DNA of 64,000 nt from Anastrepha obliqua. Its lineage: Eukaryota; Arthropoda; Insecta; Diptera; Tephritidae. Location of the stretch: assembly GCF_027943255.1 (NCBI RefSeq), contig NC_072894.1:75617601-75681600 (forward strand), read 5' to 3'. Under the pieces are notes generated by a model. The model had not been told where the DNA came from. It made no database searches and was given only the letters and a program-made list of their open reading frames with translations. The position numbers were made by a program, and so were the translations under genes. Below, piece after piece: positions 53,222 through 64,000 of the stretch; within the stretch, counting starts at the first letter, position 1; each line of letters opens with the position of its first letter.

Positions 53222-53793
53222 AAGGGCGATTTTTTAGCTATTATCTTTTTAAACAGTTGGTTTAAACAGCTGACGCACGTTTCGTGTTTTGTTTCACTGT
53301 CAAGCATCTTCAGTTTGGTCTATAATTTAACCATGAATCGTCTTACAAACGAACAACTCCTGCGAATCATTGAATTTTATTATAAAAAGGCGCGTTCTGT
53401 TAAGAAAGTTTAAAGTCGAATAATTGTGTTCAGATGCCACGGGACCAGTCAATTGGCCACCCAGATCGTGCGATATAACGCCTTTAGATAATTTTTGTGG
53501 GGCTATGTTAAAGCTTATGTCTATTCAGACAAGCCTGCTTCAATTAATGCATTGGAAGACAACATTAAAGCATTTATATGTGAGATACCGGCCGAAACAT
53601 TGGAAAAAATATGCCATAGTTGGACTGAGCGGATGGACCATTTGAAGCGCAGTCAACATTTGCATGAAATAATCTTCAAACATTAAATTATATGGACTGT
53701 ACTATCGATTTAAATAAAAATTGCATGCATTTTTCTGAATTTTACGTGTGTTTTTTTGAAAAACTTTTCTATAGCTCTTAAAAAATCACCCTT
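53222..53793 (+). mobile_element. Internally deleted Tc1/mariner-superfamily element with TIRs (572 bp)
   Basis: AAGGGCGATTTTTTAGCTAT at 53222 is mirrored at the right end (ATAGCTCTTAAAAAATCACC…CTT, to 53793), with TA on both sides (53220-53221, 53794-53795). Only the first 25 codons and the C-terminal part of a transposase remain. Confidence 0.87.
53333..53686 (+). pseudogene. Transposase remnant: N-terminus joined to C-terminal third
   Basis: MNRLTNEQLLRIIEFYYKKA then RSVKKV and a stop. Next is TGPVNWPPRSCDITPLDNF (third-Asp block), a frame change, then GYVKAYVYSDKPASINALED, FICEIPAETLEKICHSWTER and MDHLKRSQHLHEIIFKH ending at 53686. Its C-terminal half is close to the remnant at 27795-28183 but the terminal repeats differ, so it is a sister family. 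Confidence 0.83.
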
Positions 53794-53795
53794 TA

Positions 53796-54540
53796 TTTAA
53801 TTGAGTATTTACATTTAATAGATGATTTTTTTAAACGATTATTTTCCTTTTTGAACACAATACTTATTGTTAAGAGGAATTTATACACAGGTATACTCAC
53901 TTCTGAGATACGAGTTGGACTTGGAAAGTGCATTTTATGACCAAATAGAACAAAGATATTGCAATGCGGGTATCAAATGGGAAAGGTATTTGAGACATGT
54001 TTGATTAAGAAATCTTTTTTAACAGAGTTGTCAACTATCTAACAAGTTAAGGCTAACAAACTTAAATTACATCAAATTCTATAAAATGGATACCAAACGA
54101 AAAGTGGAGAAGGGAAAACTTTATAAAACAATTTCTGTCGAAAAAATTTGCACCAACTGAATTAAAACATAAATGGAAACTTACTTCACATTATCAGGCG
54201 AAAAGTGTTCCAAAACACATTGAATTAGGGATTGTTTGAAAAGGGTTGCCACAACAATGCTAAATTTAATTCAGACCGAACCCAGCCAAAATTTAGTAAA
54301 ATTTAAGTTGGGCTCTCTGTTAATTTTTTAACTAAACCATAAATTATGAGCATTGTAACATAAAACATCAGGCGGACCGACGGAAAGTTAGTCTGTAAAA
54401 ATTGGGCTGCCTTTTTATCGAATCCCAATAATATTTAAGTCGAATCTAAATGTGGTAGGAGGCAATATGTGTACCAAATTCGAGCGACTTTTATTAAGCA
54501 CTTTCCCATTTTTGTAAATTTTGTACGAAGTTTCACTAAA
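53796..54540. other. AT-rich spacer
   Basis: No supported similarity. Confidence 0.5.
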
Positions 54541-54544
54541 ATAT

Positions 54545-54960
54545 TAATTTTTGCTCGAGATTACGGACGTGCAGCAGTCAACTCTAAGTTCGTCTCACCA
54601 ATCATAAAGCAAGTGGAGAGTCAACAATAGTGTGATGTTGCTTTTTGTGAGACGATGTCGGTCGTTTACCGGTGCTTTGGAAATTGGAAATTTTAACAAG
54701 ACAATGATCCGCAGCACACTTCTCTTAGTTTCGAAGAGAATTTGATTACTCTTCTGGATTCGGCATCTTCGAGTGCCGACTTAAATTCAATAGAACATCT
54801 ATGGAACGACATAAAAAGTGCACTCAGTACGCAAAATATCACAAATTTGGATCAGCTATTTCAAAAGGTCAAGGCAGCATGGGAATTCATGTTGAACGTT
54901 GTTTAGGTTTAAATATGTCTATCAAGAGATGCCGTGCTGCAGTAATAAAGCAATAAGGAT
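54545..54960 (+). pseudogene. Tc1-like transposase 3' fragment
   Basis: After a decayed stretch, plus-strand reading from about 54690 gives QDNDPQHTSLSFEENLITLL (second Asp block), SADLNSIEHLWNDIKSALST (Glu block) and NLDQLFQKVKAAW, then GLNMSIKRCRAAVIKQ before a stop near 54955. Spacing between the second Asp and Glu is 30 residues rather than 34, suggesting a small deletion. Confidence 0.75.
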
Positions 54961-55038
54961 TTTAAACAAAATATTAATGAATACTATTCTCACTCCCCAA
55001 CATGTTTTATGATTTGATTATATTTTGCTTCGTACTTA

Positions 55039-56283
55039 GGTGCGCAACTAAGTTCTCGCTGTTTTTTTTTTTTTTTTTTTTTTTTGAAACTATAACTTTG
55101 TTCTGAAAAAATGGTTAGAAGTGAATCATTCAATACTTTTCCCATCTTTCTGGCAGATCTCGTATACCGTCGCGGCAAAACTTTTTATTATTTGAGGCTA
55201 TCCACGGATCAAGCCATTTTTAGATATTAGAATGGAACTGCTTTTCAGCTAGACCAAGTGCCATCGGTCGAAACAAGTGATAATCGACGGCGCAATATCT
55301 GGAGAATATGGCGGATAGGGTAGCAATCCCCACTTCAGTGTTCCAGGTAGGTTTTAACGAGTTTGGCAACGTGGGGCCGAGCGTTGTCCTGCTGTAGAAT
55401 CACTTTTTCCTGTCTCAACGCGTATTGCGGCCACTTCTCGCGCAATGCTCGGCTCAATCGCATCAATTGAAGTCGATACCGACCCGCAGTGATGGTTTTG
55501 CTTGGTTTTAGCCGATCATAATAAATAACACCAACTTGGTCCCGCCAAATACATAACCTTCGCAGCGTGAATATTCGGCCAAGGCGACGACGTAGAAGCA
55601 TGACCGGACAGTCCCCATGACTTTCTTTTCTTTGGATTGCTGTAATGAATCCATTTTTCATCATCCGTCACGATGCGATGAAGAAAACCCTTCCTTTTTT
55701 GCCGCTGTAGCAGTTGTTCACAGGCGAAAAAACGACGTTCAACATCCCTTGGTTTTAACTCATAACTGTTTCTGATTCATTCCCAAAGCATGCAATCGCT
55801 TGAATATGGATTGGCGGGTAACTCCTAATACTGAAGCTAGCTCTTCTTGCGTTTGACACGGATCCTCATTGAACAATGCCTCCAATTCAGCGTCTTTGAA
55901 GGTTTTTTGCCTTCCTTCACGCGGACGGTCGTCAACATTAAAACCACCTTCTTTGAAGCGATGGAACCAATCTCGGCACGTTGTTTCACTTAAAGCAGCA
56001 TCTCCATAAACTTTTTGTAGCTCTCGATGCGCTTGAGCCGCTGTTTTTTTCGAATGAAAGAGGAAAATCAACACTTCCCGCAACTGACGATTATTCGGCA
56101 CAAAATCAGACATTTTCACAAAACCAAAAGTATATGATACCAAAACAAAATCACTAATACGTTGAAGCAGTTTGTTTACCACATGTCTAAGCTTGCTTTA
56201 TGACGTTTAGGTTATGTTAGAATCGACTATCACATACCGCTGGTGGCATCTATTCACAAACAGCGAGAACTTAGTTGCGCACC
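55039..56283 (-). mobile_element. Mariner element with both terminal repeats (mariner-4)
   Basis: GGTGCGCAACTAAGTTCTCG at 55039 is exactly mirrored at 56283, and TA flanks both sides (55037-55038, 56284-56285). A run of over twenty T lies just inside the 3' terminal repeat (55062-55085). Length is 1,245 bp. The match to its two ends is very good, though the gene is broken. Confidence 0.92.
55050..56119 (-). pseudogene. Mariner transposase, broken after the DNA-binding domain
   Basis: The likely start is the ATG at about 56113 (MSDFVPNNRQLREVLIFLF); an in-frame ATG lies upstream at 56182. The paired domain is intact: KKTAAQAHRELQKVYGDAAL, ETTCRDWFHRFKEGGFNVDD, CQTQEELASVLGVTRQSIFK, ending at KQL and a frame change near 55760. 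Further on, in various frames: DDEKWIHYSNPKKRKSWG (first Asp), RLQLMRLSRALREKWPQYAL, VILQQDNARPHVAKLVKTYL (second Asp) and PYPPYSPDIAPS (third block, damaged after S). C-terminal GIRDLPERWEK is near 55140. Confidence 0.88.
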
Positions 56284-56459
56284 TATACTTTTCCGAAGGG
56301 TCTTTGAAATAACATGAAGGAAAAAAGGATACATTTTTTAAATAAAAAGATTGGCACAGATTGAAAATATTTCAAATTTATTAAATTTTTTAACGAAGCA
56401 TTTAAGTTATTTTATTGCACGAAATAACAAATGGAAAAAACTAAGAATCGTTCTTAAGG

Positions 56460-57194
56460 GGGTGGTAGGGTTTAGCGCTAAAAAAAAACACTTTTTTTTT
56501 TAATTTTTTACAGAAATATGGCTTAAGATACTTTAATAAAATCAGTTGCATGTTATTGTACATCTTTTCAATAAGTTTTTAAAAAATATTAATAATAAAA
56601 TATTGACAAATAAGCCCATGACAGGGTTTTTTTGGAGATATGTTTTTCGAGAGGTGCTCTGCGGTGCCAATCGGCATTCGTCGTAGAATCATCTGAAACT
56701 AAAAAAGTCGAATTTTTCAGTTAAAGTATGACGTAATGCTCCCCCCCCACATTAATAAAAATTTTTTTTTTTTTCATTTTTGCAGTTTTGGTGGCAAAAA
56801 AACGTAAAACGAGCATTTTTGGCGAAAAATTTCGCCATATTTGTAAGTGAAAAACAACCTTAAAAAAAAAAAAAATAAAAAAAAACAGTGTGGGGGGGAG
56901 GTATTTTTGATTTAGAAAACGTGTGCCAAATTTGAAAAGAATCGGTTGAATAGTTTCGGAGTTCTGATTGGCACCGACTTTTAAGAAGTCGTTTCGGGCA
57001 AAACGCGTTTGAAAAAATGACTCTGAAAAATTATCGATGTTCCGCATTCGAGGTAGAGTGCCTACAAAGGCTATAACTTTGAGAGTTCTGCTCCGATCCA
57101 CTTAAAATTTTGACACAACATTCTTGAAATGATTTACTATAAGATGAGTGAAGAAAAATTTCGATTTTGTGACCCTACCCCCCCCCCCCCCCCC
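56460..57194. mobile_element. TTAA-flanked MITE, 735 bp (MITE-1)
   Basis: TTAA at 56456-56459 and 57195-57198. The left end GGGGGTGGTAGGGT and right end ACCCTACCCCCCC… are inverted repeats, the right one expanded into an 18-base C run. Contains no credible coding sequence. Internally it has GAATCGGTTGAATAGTTTCG, a motif shared with the MITE at 61236, and a related inverted copy near 57070-57120. Confidence 0.8.
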
Positions 57195-57260
57195 TTAAGG
57201 ATTTTTCAACGGCTGTATGCCTATAGATGTCTCAATTCTATAGGCCGTTACATTCAACCG

Positions 57261-57288
57261 TTATGTGAACAAAATTATAATACCCTTG
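57261..57288 (+). repeat. Dispersed 28-bp repeat, first copy
   Basis: TTATGTGAACAAAATTATAA then TACCCTTG; differs at one base from 59009-59036. Probably the conserved edge of an interspersed repeat. Confidence 0.65.
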
Positions 57289-59008
57289 TGCTCGCGTGCG
57301 TTCGGGTGTAAAATGGATTAGAAATAAGAAGACTATTCGAATTTTTATAATTTCATATAAAAAACAGAACGATTTGAATAACCCACCACTCCACGAATTG
57401 CTACCCAGGTGTGGTGTATTGGAAGGGCACCTTATATTAAATTAAATTACAAAGCAAACGGTTATTACTTAGTTACCTTTGAATATGTCCTGTAAGTCGG
57501 GCAGTAAGAAATACGAGCTCACTATATGAAAATATGTATATCCATAAAGCTGTCATTACCACAATGCGTTTTGTCGCAAACAAACATACATATAGGCGTT
57601 TGCACGTGCAAACCGAAGCAGATATACAAACATACAAATAAATTCGAAGTAGTAATACAAAAGCTGGCATATACACAGCAGCCTGATGATAATCACGCAT
57701 ACATGCATATATCACCGTTACACATATCAGCGGTTGGTTTTGTGTGTATGTGTGCATGCAACAGTTACACAAATACCATCAAACTGGGGCTATTGATACA
57801 CCCAACCACCCACCAAAGTGAGGATAAAGCGCGCTAAAAAGGGCAACAGAAAAGTAAAGAGAACAAGTATTACAGCAACAACAACAACAATAGCAATCAA
57901 TGACAGCGTCATAGCAAAAACCGGTCAGCATTTTTATGCTCACATGCTCCATCAAGCTCACCAATAAATACCACAGAAGCGCAATGGCATAGATAGGGAA
58001 AAAACCATTACAACAACAAAAAGTGTAAACAGACACGAAAAGAGAAACGAGAAAAAACCAAAAAAAACATATTCTCATTCAGATCATCGCCAACGTTGCA
58101 TGACAGCGCTGCAATTGTCGATTTCTGCCCTTTTTTCAAGCGCTCTCGTTTTGTCGCGCTTGCGCTCCCATCGGAGTGATAGGAACAACAAATAAGTAAA
58201 GTTATTAAGGCAAAAACAGTATCAAGAAGTAGAAAAACAACCAGGAATCATAGATAAGTGTGTGCGTGTATGTGTGTATGTATGCGAATAAGCGAAATGA
58301 AATCAAACCAACAGTATTTAATCTGACTACCCCACCTCCCCTTGCAGTGTTACAAATACTTATAAACATACACATACACATACATACATATATTATATAT
58401 ATGAGCTCCTACATACTTACGCGCAACATATTTGATAGCGCCAGCAGTGAAAGGCAAAAAACAGCATTAAAAGCCAGGGCAGCAACAACAACAGTAACAA
58501 AATTATTCGCAGCATCAGAAATAAATCAGAATAGAGGAAAAACAGGTAAGGGAGCGCAAAATTCGGTCCGAAAAGAAATTTATATACCCTCCTACATTTT
58601 GGTAAAATTTAATTAGGGCTGGCGTTAATTTTTGGAATCGAACAAACTCATAGACAATCAGAGCTGTAGCTTGCAACATCAGAGGATCTGAGCTGAATAA
58701 TATTTATGGCGTATCCAAAGGTGTTAGGGAGCAATACATGTACCAAATGTGGGTTTCATAAAACGGTTATCGAGACGCATGCATCTTCTCAAATAAGGTG
58801 GGGAGGGGGGCCCAACTTCCATTTTTCAAATTTTGGCATTTGAGTGGCATTACTTTCTTTTGGGGCTTATCATTTGCACCAATTGTGAGTAGTTTCGAGT
58901 GAAATATGTATATTAATTTTTCCCCGAGTTGTGGTGCGCACGGACGGACGGACGGACGAATATACCCCTCTTATCATCTCGATTACTTTGTGCGCCTACA
59001 TACAACTC

Positions 59009-59036
59009 TTATGTGAACAAAATTATTATACCCTTG
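59009..59036 (+). repeat. Dispersed 28-bp repeat, second copy
   Basis: TTATGTGAACAAAATTATTA then TACCCTTG; one mismatch to 57261-57288. Confidence 0.65.
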
Positions 59037-60205
59037 CGTACAAATACGCGCGGATACAATAACATCCACACATCGAATGGTTGCTGTCAAGAATTGATGG
59101 CGAGGAGGAGCTGATACTGAAGATGGGGCAGGAGCAGAAGCCGCTAGCAACGCACTTTATTTCTGCCTATATTGCCAATATTACTATTGTTTTTATTGTT
59201 GTATTTTTATCGGTGTTAACTCGTTTGGCTTAATAGCATGCGATAACAGAAGCATCTATAGAAAGAAGGAAAAACACGTTGAGCCTCATTGTCAAACCTC
59301 GCCCGCCTTCCCACCCACCCACAAAGTATGCTTGTTTGTATGTAGCAAAATAAAAAACTGAAAAATAAAACAATGAAAACTGGCTCTGTAAATCAAGCTT
59401 CTCTCAAATGCTTGCCCTGTTGCCTTCCCTTTTGCGCAGATAGTTGAATATTTCTTGTCTCTGTCTCTTGCATGCAGCATACTTTCTTGATCAATTTTCA
59501 GAAAGGAGACGTTTTTCCGCTCTCTTGTTCTCATCTTCTTCATTACCCTTTCCACGCTCTCACACTTTTCTATCTTCCGCTCTTCCGCCAAAACATTCTT
59601 TCACCCTCATCCACACTATAAGCTTTCCACTCGTATTCACATTCTCTTTTCATTTTCCATTCTGCAAATGGGTTTATTCATTTTTTTGAAGTCGGTCCTT
59701 GCCATTAAATAAAAAGAGCGAAAAATGAAAATACAAATTTTTTTAAAAAGAAATGAGAAAAAAAGGAAAAAATATCTGCACTTTAAGGAACAATAAAATA
59801 TTAACAACAACCATATCGTCACACTCTGTGTGTAATGTCCGAAATGAGTGCTACGGAGTAGAGAAGGCGTAGCGTGACCCCACCGCCGCAGCCCTTTTAC
59901 CATCTCATCTAGTTAGTGTTGACTTTTATTGCTGGCCATTGCAATATTCACATCTATGAACTGCACATATAGACATTAGGGTGTGCCATATTAAGAATAT
60001 TAAGAAGAACAAAATTAAAAGTAATAAAAATAATGTCATTTGAGGGCATGAAGCGTAAGAGTTTCCAGCATTGATATTAAAACTAGGTAAAAGAAAACGG
60101 TTCCAAAATTGGTGATAATTATGTCAAGAACTAGACCACAAGCGATGACCGCAGTATGATATTATCAAAAACGTTATTCCCCTGACATTCACAGTGACAG
60201 TGATA

Positions 60206-60536
60206 AAAATAATAAAACAAATAAGTAATTGGCGCGAACACTTCTGTTAGGCGTTTGGCCCAGCTCCTCCTATCATTTGTGGAGTGCGTCTTAATGTTGT
60301 TCCACAGATGGAGGGGCCTACAGTTTTAAGCCAACTCTGAACAGCAAATGAATTTTTATGAGCAGCTTTTTCATGGCAGAAATGCACTCGGAGGTTTGCA
60401 ATTACCTGCCGAGAGGCAACCGCTGTTAGAAACATACCTTTTTTTTCATTTTGCTGTTTGATGAACGGAGATTCGAACCTACGCACTCCCGAGTGGTAGT
60501 CACGTATGAACCATTTGGCTACGGCGGCCACCAGTA
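60206..60536 (-). mobile_element. tRNA-derived SINE, nearly complete copy (copy 4)
   Basis: On the minus strand the head holds an RNA polymerase III A box (TAGCCAAATGG, 60521-60511) and B box (AGGTTCGAATCTC, 60480-60468), spaced as in a tRNA. The body follows (TTTCTAACAGCGGTTGCCTC, AATTGCAAACCTCCGAGTGC, ATTTCTGCCATGAAAAAGCT, GTAGGCCCCTCCATCTGTGG, AACAACATTAAGACGCACTC, AGGAGGAGCTGGGCCAAACG) and an AT-rich tail. The 9-bp sequence ACAGTGATA at 60197-60205 and 60537-60545 is a target duplication. Transcription would be internal, from the boxes; mobility would need LINE proteins. Confidence 0.88.
60468..60521 (-). promoter_or_regulatory. Internal RNA polymerase III promoter (A and B boxes) of the SINE
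   Basis: A box TAGCCAAATGG and B box GGTTCGAATCTC lie about 30 bp apart in the order and near the spacing of a tRNA gene. The head is not a genuine tRNA gene because it runs into the SINE body. Confidence 0.7.
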
Positions 60537-60545
60537 ACAGTGATA

Positions 60546-61231
60546 GGACAGGTAATTATGAGCCCCATCTAATATTCCTATCTAAGAAAATGAAATAGTA
60601 GCGGTCAAACCAAGATAAGCATCTTAATGTTTCCTGTATAATACAACAACATTAGAGCAACAACAAATACAAAAGTATTACGTAGAAAGCAACAACACAA
60701 AATATACACACTCGAGGTGATGTAACCCGTTTGAGTTAAAAGCGCTTAACTACAATACATATATGCGGTCTGATTAATAACAGTATTGAAAGGTAAAGAA
60801 GCTATTGCCAGTTGGTCCCTGGAAACTACTAAACGTCAATATGCTGATAACATAAAAAATTATTATAAGCTAAATGAAGCAACTAGTAAAATATTTGTTT
60901 CTTTTTATAAAATATCAAATAAAATTAGATCTCTATTTTAGAACATAATAGATATACTTATCAAAGTTCCTCCGGAATTACTCATTTTGTGTTGTTATTC
61001 GTTTAGAAATTTCACCAACCAACCATTGGCTTCACTATTTTTGTGAAGTAACTAAAGGTAAAGTAGAGCGTTCTTTTACAGGCCGTATGCAAACAAATAC
61101 AGCTAAAAACTGTTGTATAGTAAGACACATTAACAGGAGCAAAATATATACCATAGCAACACGGGATTTTTTTCATAGAATCCAACTGGTGAGCAGAAAG
61201 CCCAGATTTTTTAAAAAAGTCCAACATTTAT
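60546..61231. other. Noncoding spacer
   Basis: No supported similarity. Confidence 0.55.
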
Positions 61232-61235
61232 TTAA

Positions 61236-61964
61236 GGGGGGAAGCTGGTCTAGAGCGCAAAAAATGGGCATATTTTATGAATTTATTTTGACTCAACAAA
61301 GGAATCAATCGAAAATCTGTGAAATAGGTTTAATAATATAGCTTTCATGGTACAAATACAAAATTTTTCGTCTGAATTAATTTCAAAATGGCCGCTGTCC
61401 AGCAGTTCTCCTAAGGCGCCTTTTTTTCTAGTGGGTCCATTGCCGAAGACGTAAACTCCTTAATTTTTGTCCTGGATCAAAAAATAAAATTTTTTTAGTT
61501 TCTATATAACAACAGAAAGAGACGTACGTAGGATTTTTTCGATATTTTGTTTTTTCGCGAAATGGTGCACGTTTGAACAAAAAGTTACAATTTTCACTAT
61601 AAAGAACGACATAAAATTGTTGATTAAAAAAAAAACTATGTAATATAAATAAAAAATCCTACGTACGTCTCCGGAGAAAGGTATTTCGAATGTATTGTCA
61701 AAATTTCGTAAGAATCGGTAAAGATTTGTTCGAGTTATGTCTTCGGCCAGTTTAAAAAAAGTGATTTCGAGAAAAACGCGTTTAAAGTTATAAGTAGCGT
61801 TCGGGGCATACCTGCGAGGCACTGCCGTCGAATGAAAAATTTGGGCATTTAGACATTTTTGCTGGCATCCCTCATTTGGTATATTATTTCTAAGACCCTA
61901 AAGCACCTTTTAAGACAAAAAAAAATTTTTCGATTTTTTCAAAATTCTAGACCAGCTTCCCCCC
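61236..61964. mobile_element. TTAA-flanked MITE, 729 bp (MITE-2)
   Basis: TTAA at 61232-61235 and 61965-61968. The left end GGGGGGAAGCTGGTCTAGA is mirrored exactly by the right end TCTAGACCAGCTTCCCCCC. A second inverted pair, GACGTACGTAGGATTTTT and its complement, lies inside at about 61520 and 61651. There is no credible gene. Non-autonomous; movable by a TTAA-cutting transposase such as piggyBac-type, by inference. Confidence 0.9.
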
Positions 61965-61968
61965 TTAA

Positions 61969-64000
61969 GAAAATTAAGATATGCGTTATTTTTTCACTTT
62001 GTGAGCTGTTTATGGAGACAGTTCCTAAGCAGAGCTACCATTTTTTCGGTGGATCACATTTAGGAAGGCCGAGGTATTGGTTATAGCCAGAACTAAGTTT
62101 AGCAGAGAGAGGTAGTAGAAAAGTTATTGCTCTACAACTTAAGCAAAATATTTCATATCGACGAAGAAATGATTTTTATACATTAGGGACTAACAAATGT
62201 TTTCATTACCTTTATCCCGATCTACATTATCACTTTGTAGAACGTTTCTATGGCGTATACGATTTTGTTTCATCAAGATGAACTAGTTTAGGCCATCCTT
62301 ATTAGTTGATTCCGATAAAATATCTGAAGGTTAAGTTAGGCAAGAGTGTTCATAAATAGATACCATTAGAATTAAAGTTTTTGAACACATCCATAGACTA
62401 CCTGTCTTAGATCTCTGATCCATTCACAAATTATTCTGCTTCCTTTCTATTTAACTGGTCTTCTTCTCTCCGCTACAGAAAATGTTGAATTGAAACTCGC
62501 CCTTAAAACACTACATGTTTTTCTAATCAGTTGAGTTCTTTATCGATGTTCTTTTGCTCCCAGAACGGGAAAAATGTTTTTTACGACTAAGATATACAAA
62601 GAGGCATATGCGTGAGTTTCTTTTCAAGTTTGTTTCTTTTCTCAACATTTTTATGTTAAAGGGGGAAAAGAAAAATGTATTAAAGAAATTTACGCAAAAA
62701 GCTGGAGCACCTTAATAAGCGTTTTTATATCATACATATGTACAATTATTTCTGTCAATTTGTTTGTCAGCGTAAGCCGCGAGCTGTCAAAAGCTCACTT
62801 ACATGCGCAAAACCGCAGCAACAACTGTCATGGAATTTTAGCCAAACAGCTGATGCAATTGCTGAATGTAGGCAGCAACAACCTCAATAACAAAAAATGC
62901 GCAAAATCAGCAAAAACTACAATTACAAGAACGATGTCATGCTTGCTCAATGTTTGCTGCCAACAAACTAACATCTGCTGACTGCCATTAACGAGGAAAT
63001 CGCGCTCTCACAGTTACTCTCCATTTACTAATTTGAGTTACATACCTACATACAATATAAGCATGTTTTTGTACATGTAAAATTGTTTGCTTCATATTCA
63101 CTCACGGCGAGCACTCATCGCCTGCAGACGACTGGTCAAAACTTGCTCCACCTTGCTCCACCTTGCTTGGTCCCAATTACTTAGCCTCTCACTCACGCTG
63201 AGTAACCAGCAAATAAACCCATACACACACACTCGCTCAAATATATGTGATAAAAAACAAATGTGTGTTTACTTGTCTCGTTTACTTGTAAATGTACGTG
63301 CATACATATGTTTGTATGATATTTGTGTGTTGTGTATATGCTCGTTCAAATTGCGCTTCGTGCTATTGTGGGTATTATGTGTTTGTTGGAACGCTACTTG
63401 CGCACAGCTTGTTTCGGCATTGTTTCGTGTCATGCTTAATCCAAACCATGAGTACTTGACCCCCCGCCACACACACACAGAAAAACGAGTCACCCCCTCT
63501 CCCCTCCCTCTCATTCTTTGTTTGCTGTTTCCACCTTTAACATCCATCAAACTTGTATATCCAATATTGTACTCACACATACAAAATAGACAGTCGGTCG
63601 TCATAGCCACTCAGCCATCCAATGGTTGGTCGAATGCTCAGCGACCACAACAGCCATCAACACTGCTCGAGCGTATGAATGTGTCACACATACTTGCATG
63701 CATACATGGATACATTGCTACTCATAGTGCGACTCGTACAAATTCATCGGTTCACTTCGTTCTACACCGCAATGTTTTAATATTAACATATCAAAATCGC
63801 TCTCATTTTGCTTATTGAATTTTCAAATTGACTTTAATTTTTTTGTTATCACCTCGGTATTGTGGTTTGCCAGGGTTGCCATGTATACCTACATGCATTT
63901 ATATATAAAATGGTAAAAGTATTTTAATGTTTTAGTTCGACATTTTTTGTATCAAAATAAATCAAAAAAAATAATAATTTTATTAAGCACCCGTTATTCT
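61969..64000. other. Noncoding region to the right edge
   Basis: AT-rich with CACACACA and CATACATA microsatellites (63220-63710). The longest open stretch (63087-63818) is made of this repetitive text and is not supported as a gene. Confidence 0.55.

Larger units (their letters stand above)
57199..60196. other. Noncoding region with microsatellites
   Basis: ACATACATAC, GTGTATGTGTG and CAACAACAAC tracts near 57590, 57740, 57870 and 58370. CGGACGGACGGACGGACG near 58938. A 28-bp block recurs at 57261-57288 and 59009-59036. No gene was recognised. Confidence 0.6.

Noticed and set aside
60468..60530. Possible tRNA gene
   Set aside because: A and B boxes are present, but the sequence continues into a SINE body with a target duplication and does not form a convincing 3' acceptor stem.
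63087..63818. 243-codon open frame on the plus strand
   Set aside because: Built largely from CACACA/CATACA microsatellite sequence, with no recognisable domain and shorter overlapping frames on the other strand.
1..64000. CRISPR array, bacterial operon or promoter signals
   Set aside because: No regularly spaced repeats; the composition, intron and transposon content are those of an insect nuclear genome.

Overview
The window looks like repeat-rich nuclear DNA from a brachyceran fly, most likely a tephritid fruit fly. This is inferred from A+T-rich spacers full of ATGTATGT/CATACATA and CAACAA microsatellites, and from the mix of transposon families. No host protein-coding gene, rRNA, genuine tRNA gene or CRISPR array could be supported. 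Almost everything recognisable is a transposable element, and most are broken.

Layout. 1-1630: 5' part of a piggyBac-type element ending at TTAA. 2.8-6.6 kb: a short terminal-inverted-repeat remnant, a decayed LINE fragment, a Tc1-like remnant and a SINE-like copy. 7.87-9.23 kb: a mariner with both ends and two frameshifts. 9.24-9.89 kb: a CR1-like LINE fragment, interrupted by a complete LOA-type retrotransposon (9905-15091) that has two intact overlapping ORFs and a perfect 13-bp target duplication. 15.7-23.7 kb: two oppositely oriented LOA-like fragments, an RNase H fragment and Tc1/mariner-superfamily debris. 24.26-26.3 kb: a mellifera-type mariner and an R1-like LINE tail. 27.7-28.3 kb: a compact internally deleted DNA transposon. 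29-41 kb: a graveyard of Tc1-like, mariner and RTE-like remnants, partly nested. 42-49.3 kb: a CR1-like fragment, another deleted DNA transposon, two SINE copies and a truncated mariner. 49.34-52.21 kb: an unusual element with about 540-bp inverted ends and CACTGG tips, carrying a spliced gene of a family I cannot name, inserted inside another DNA transposon. 53-57.2 kb: a deleted transposon, a Tc1-like piece, a mariner with both ends, and a TTAA-flanked MITE. 57.2-64 kb: mostly noncoding, with one nearly complete tRNA-derived SINE and a second TTAA-flanked MITE.

How the parts relate. Only the LOA element (ORF1 RNA-binding protein, ORF2 endonuclease/RT/RNase H) appears able to encode its own mobility; a full-length LINE could also supply machinery to SINEs, but that is inference. 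Every DNA-transposon transposase seen has frameshifts, stops, deletions or catalytic-residue changes. Several short elements keep both inverted ends and so could have been moved in trans. Nesting gives relative ages: LOA is younger than the CR1-like fragment, and the long-TIR element is younger than the transposon it interrupts.
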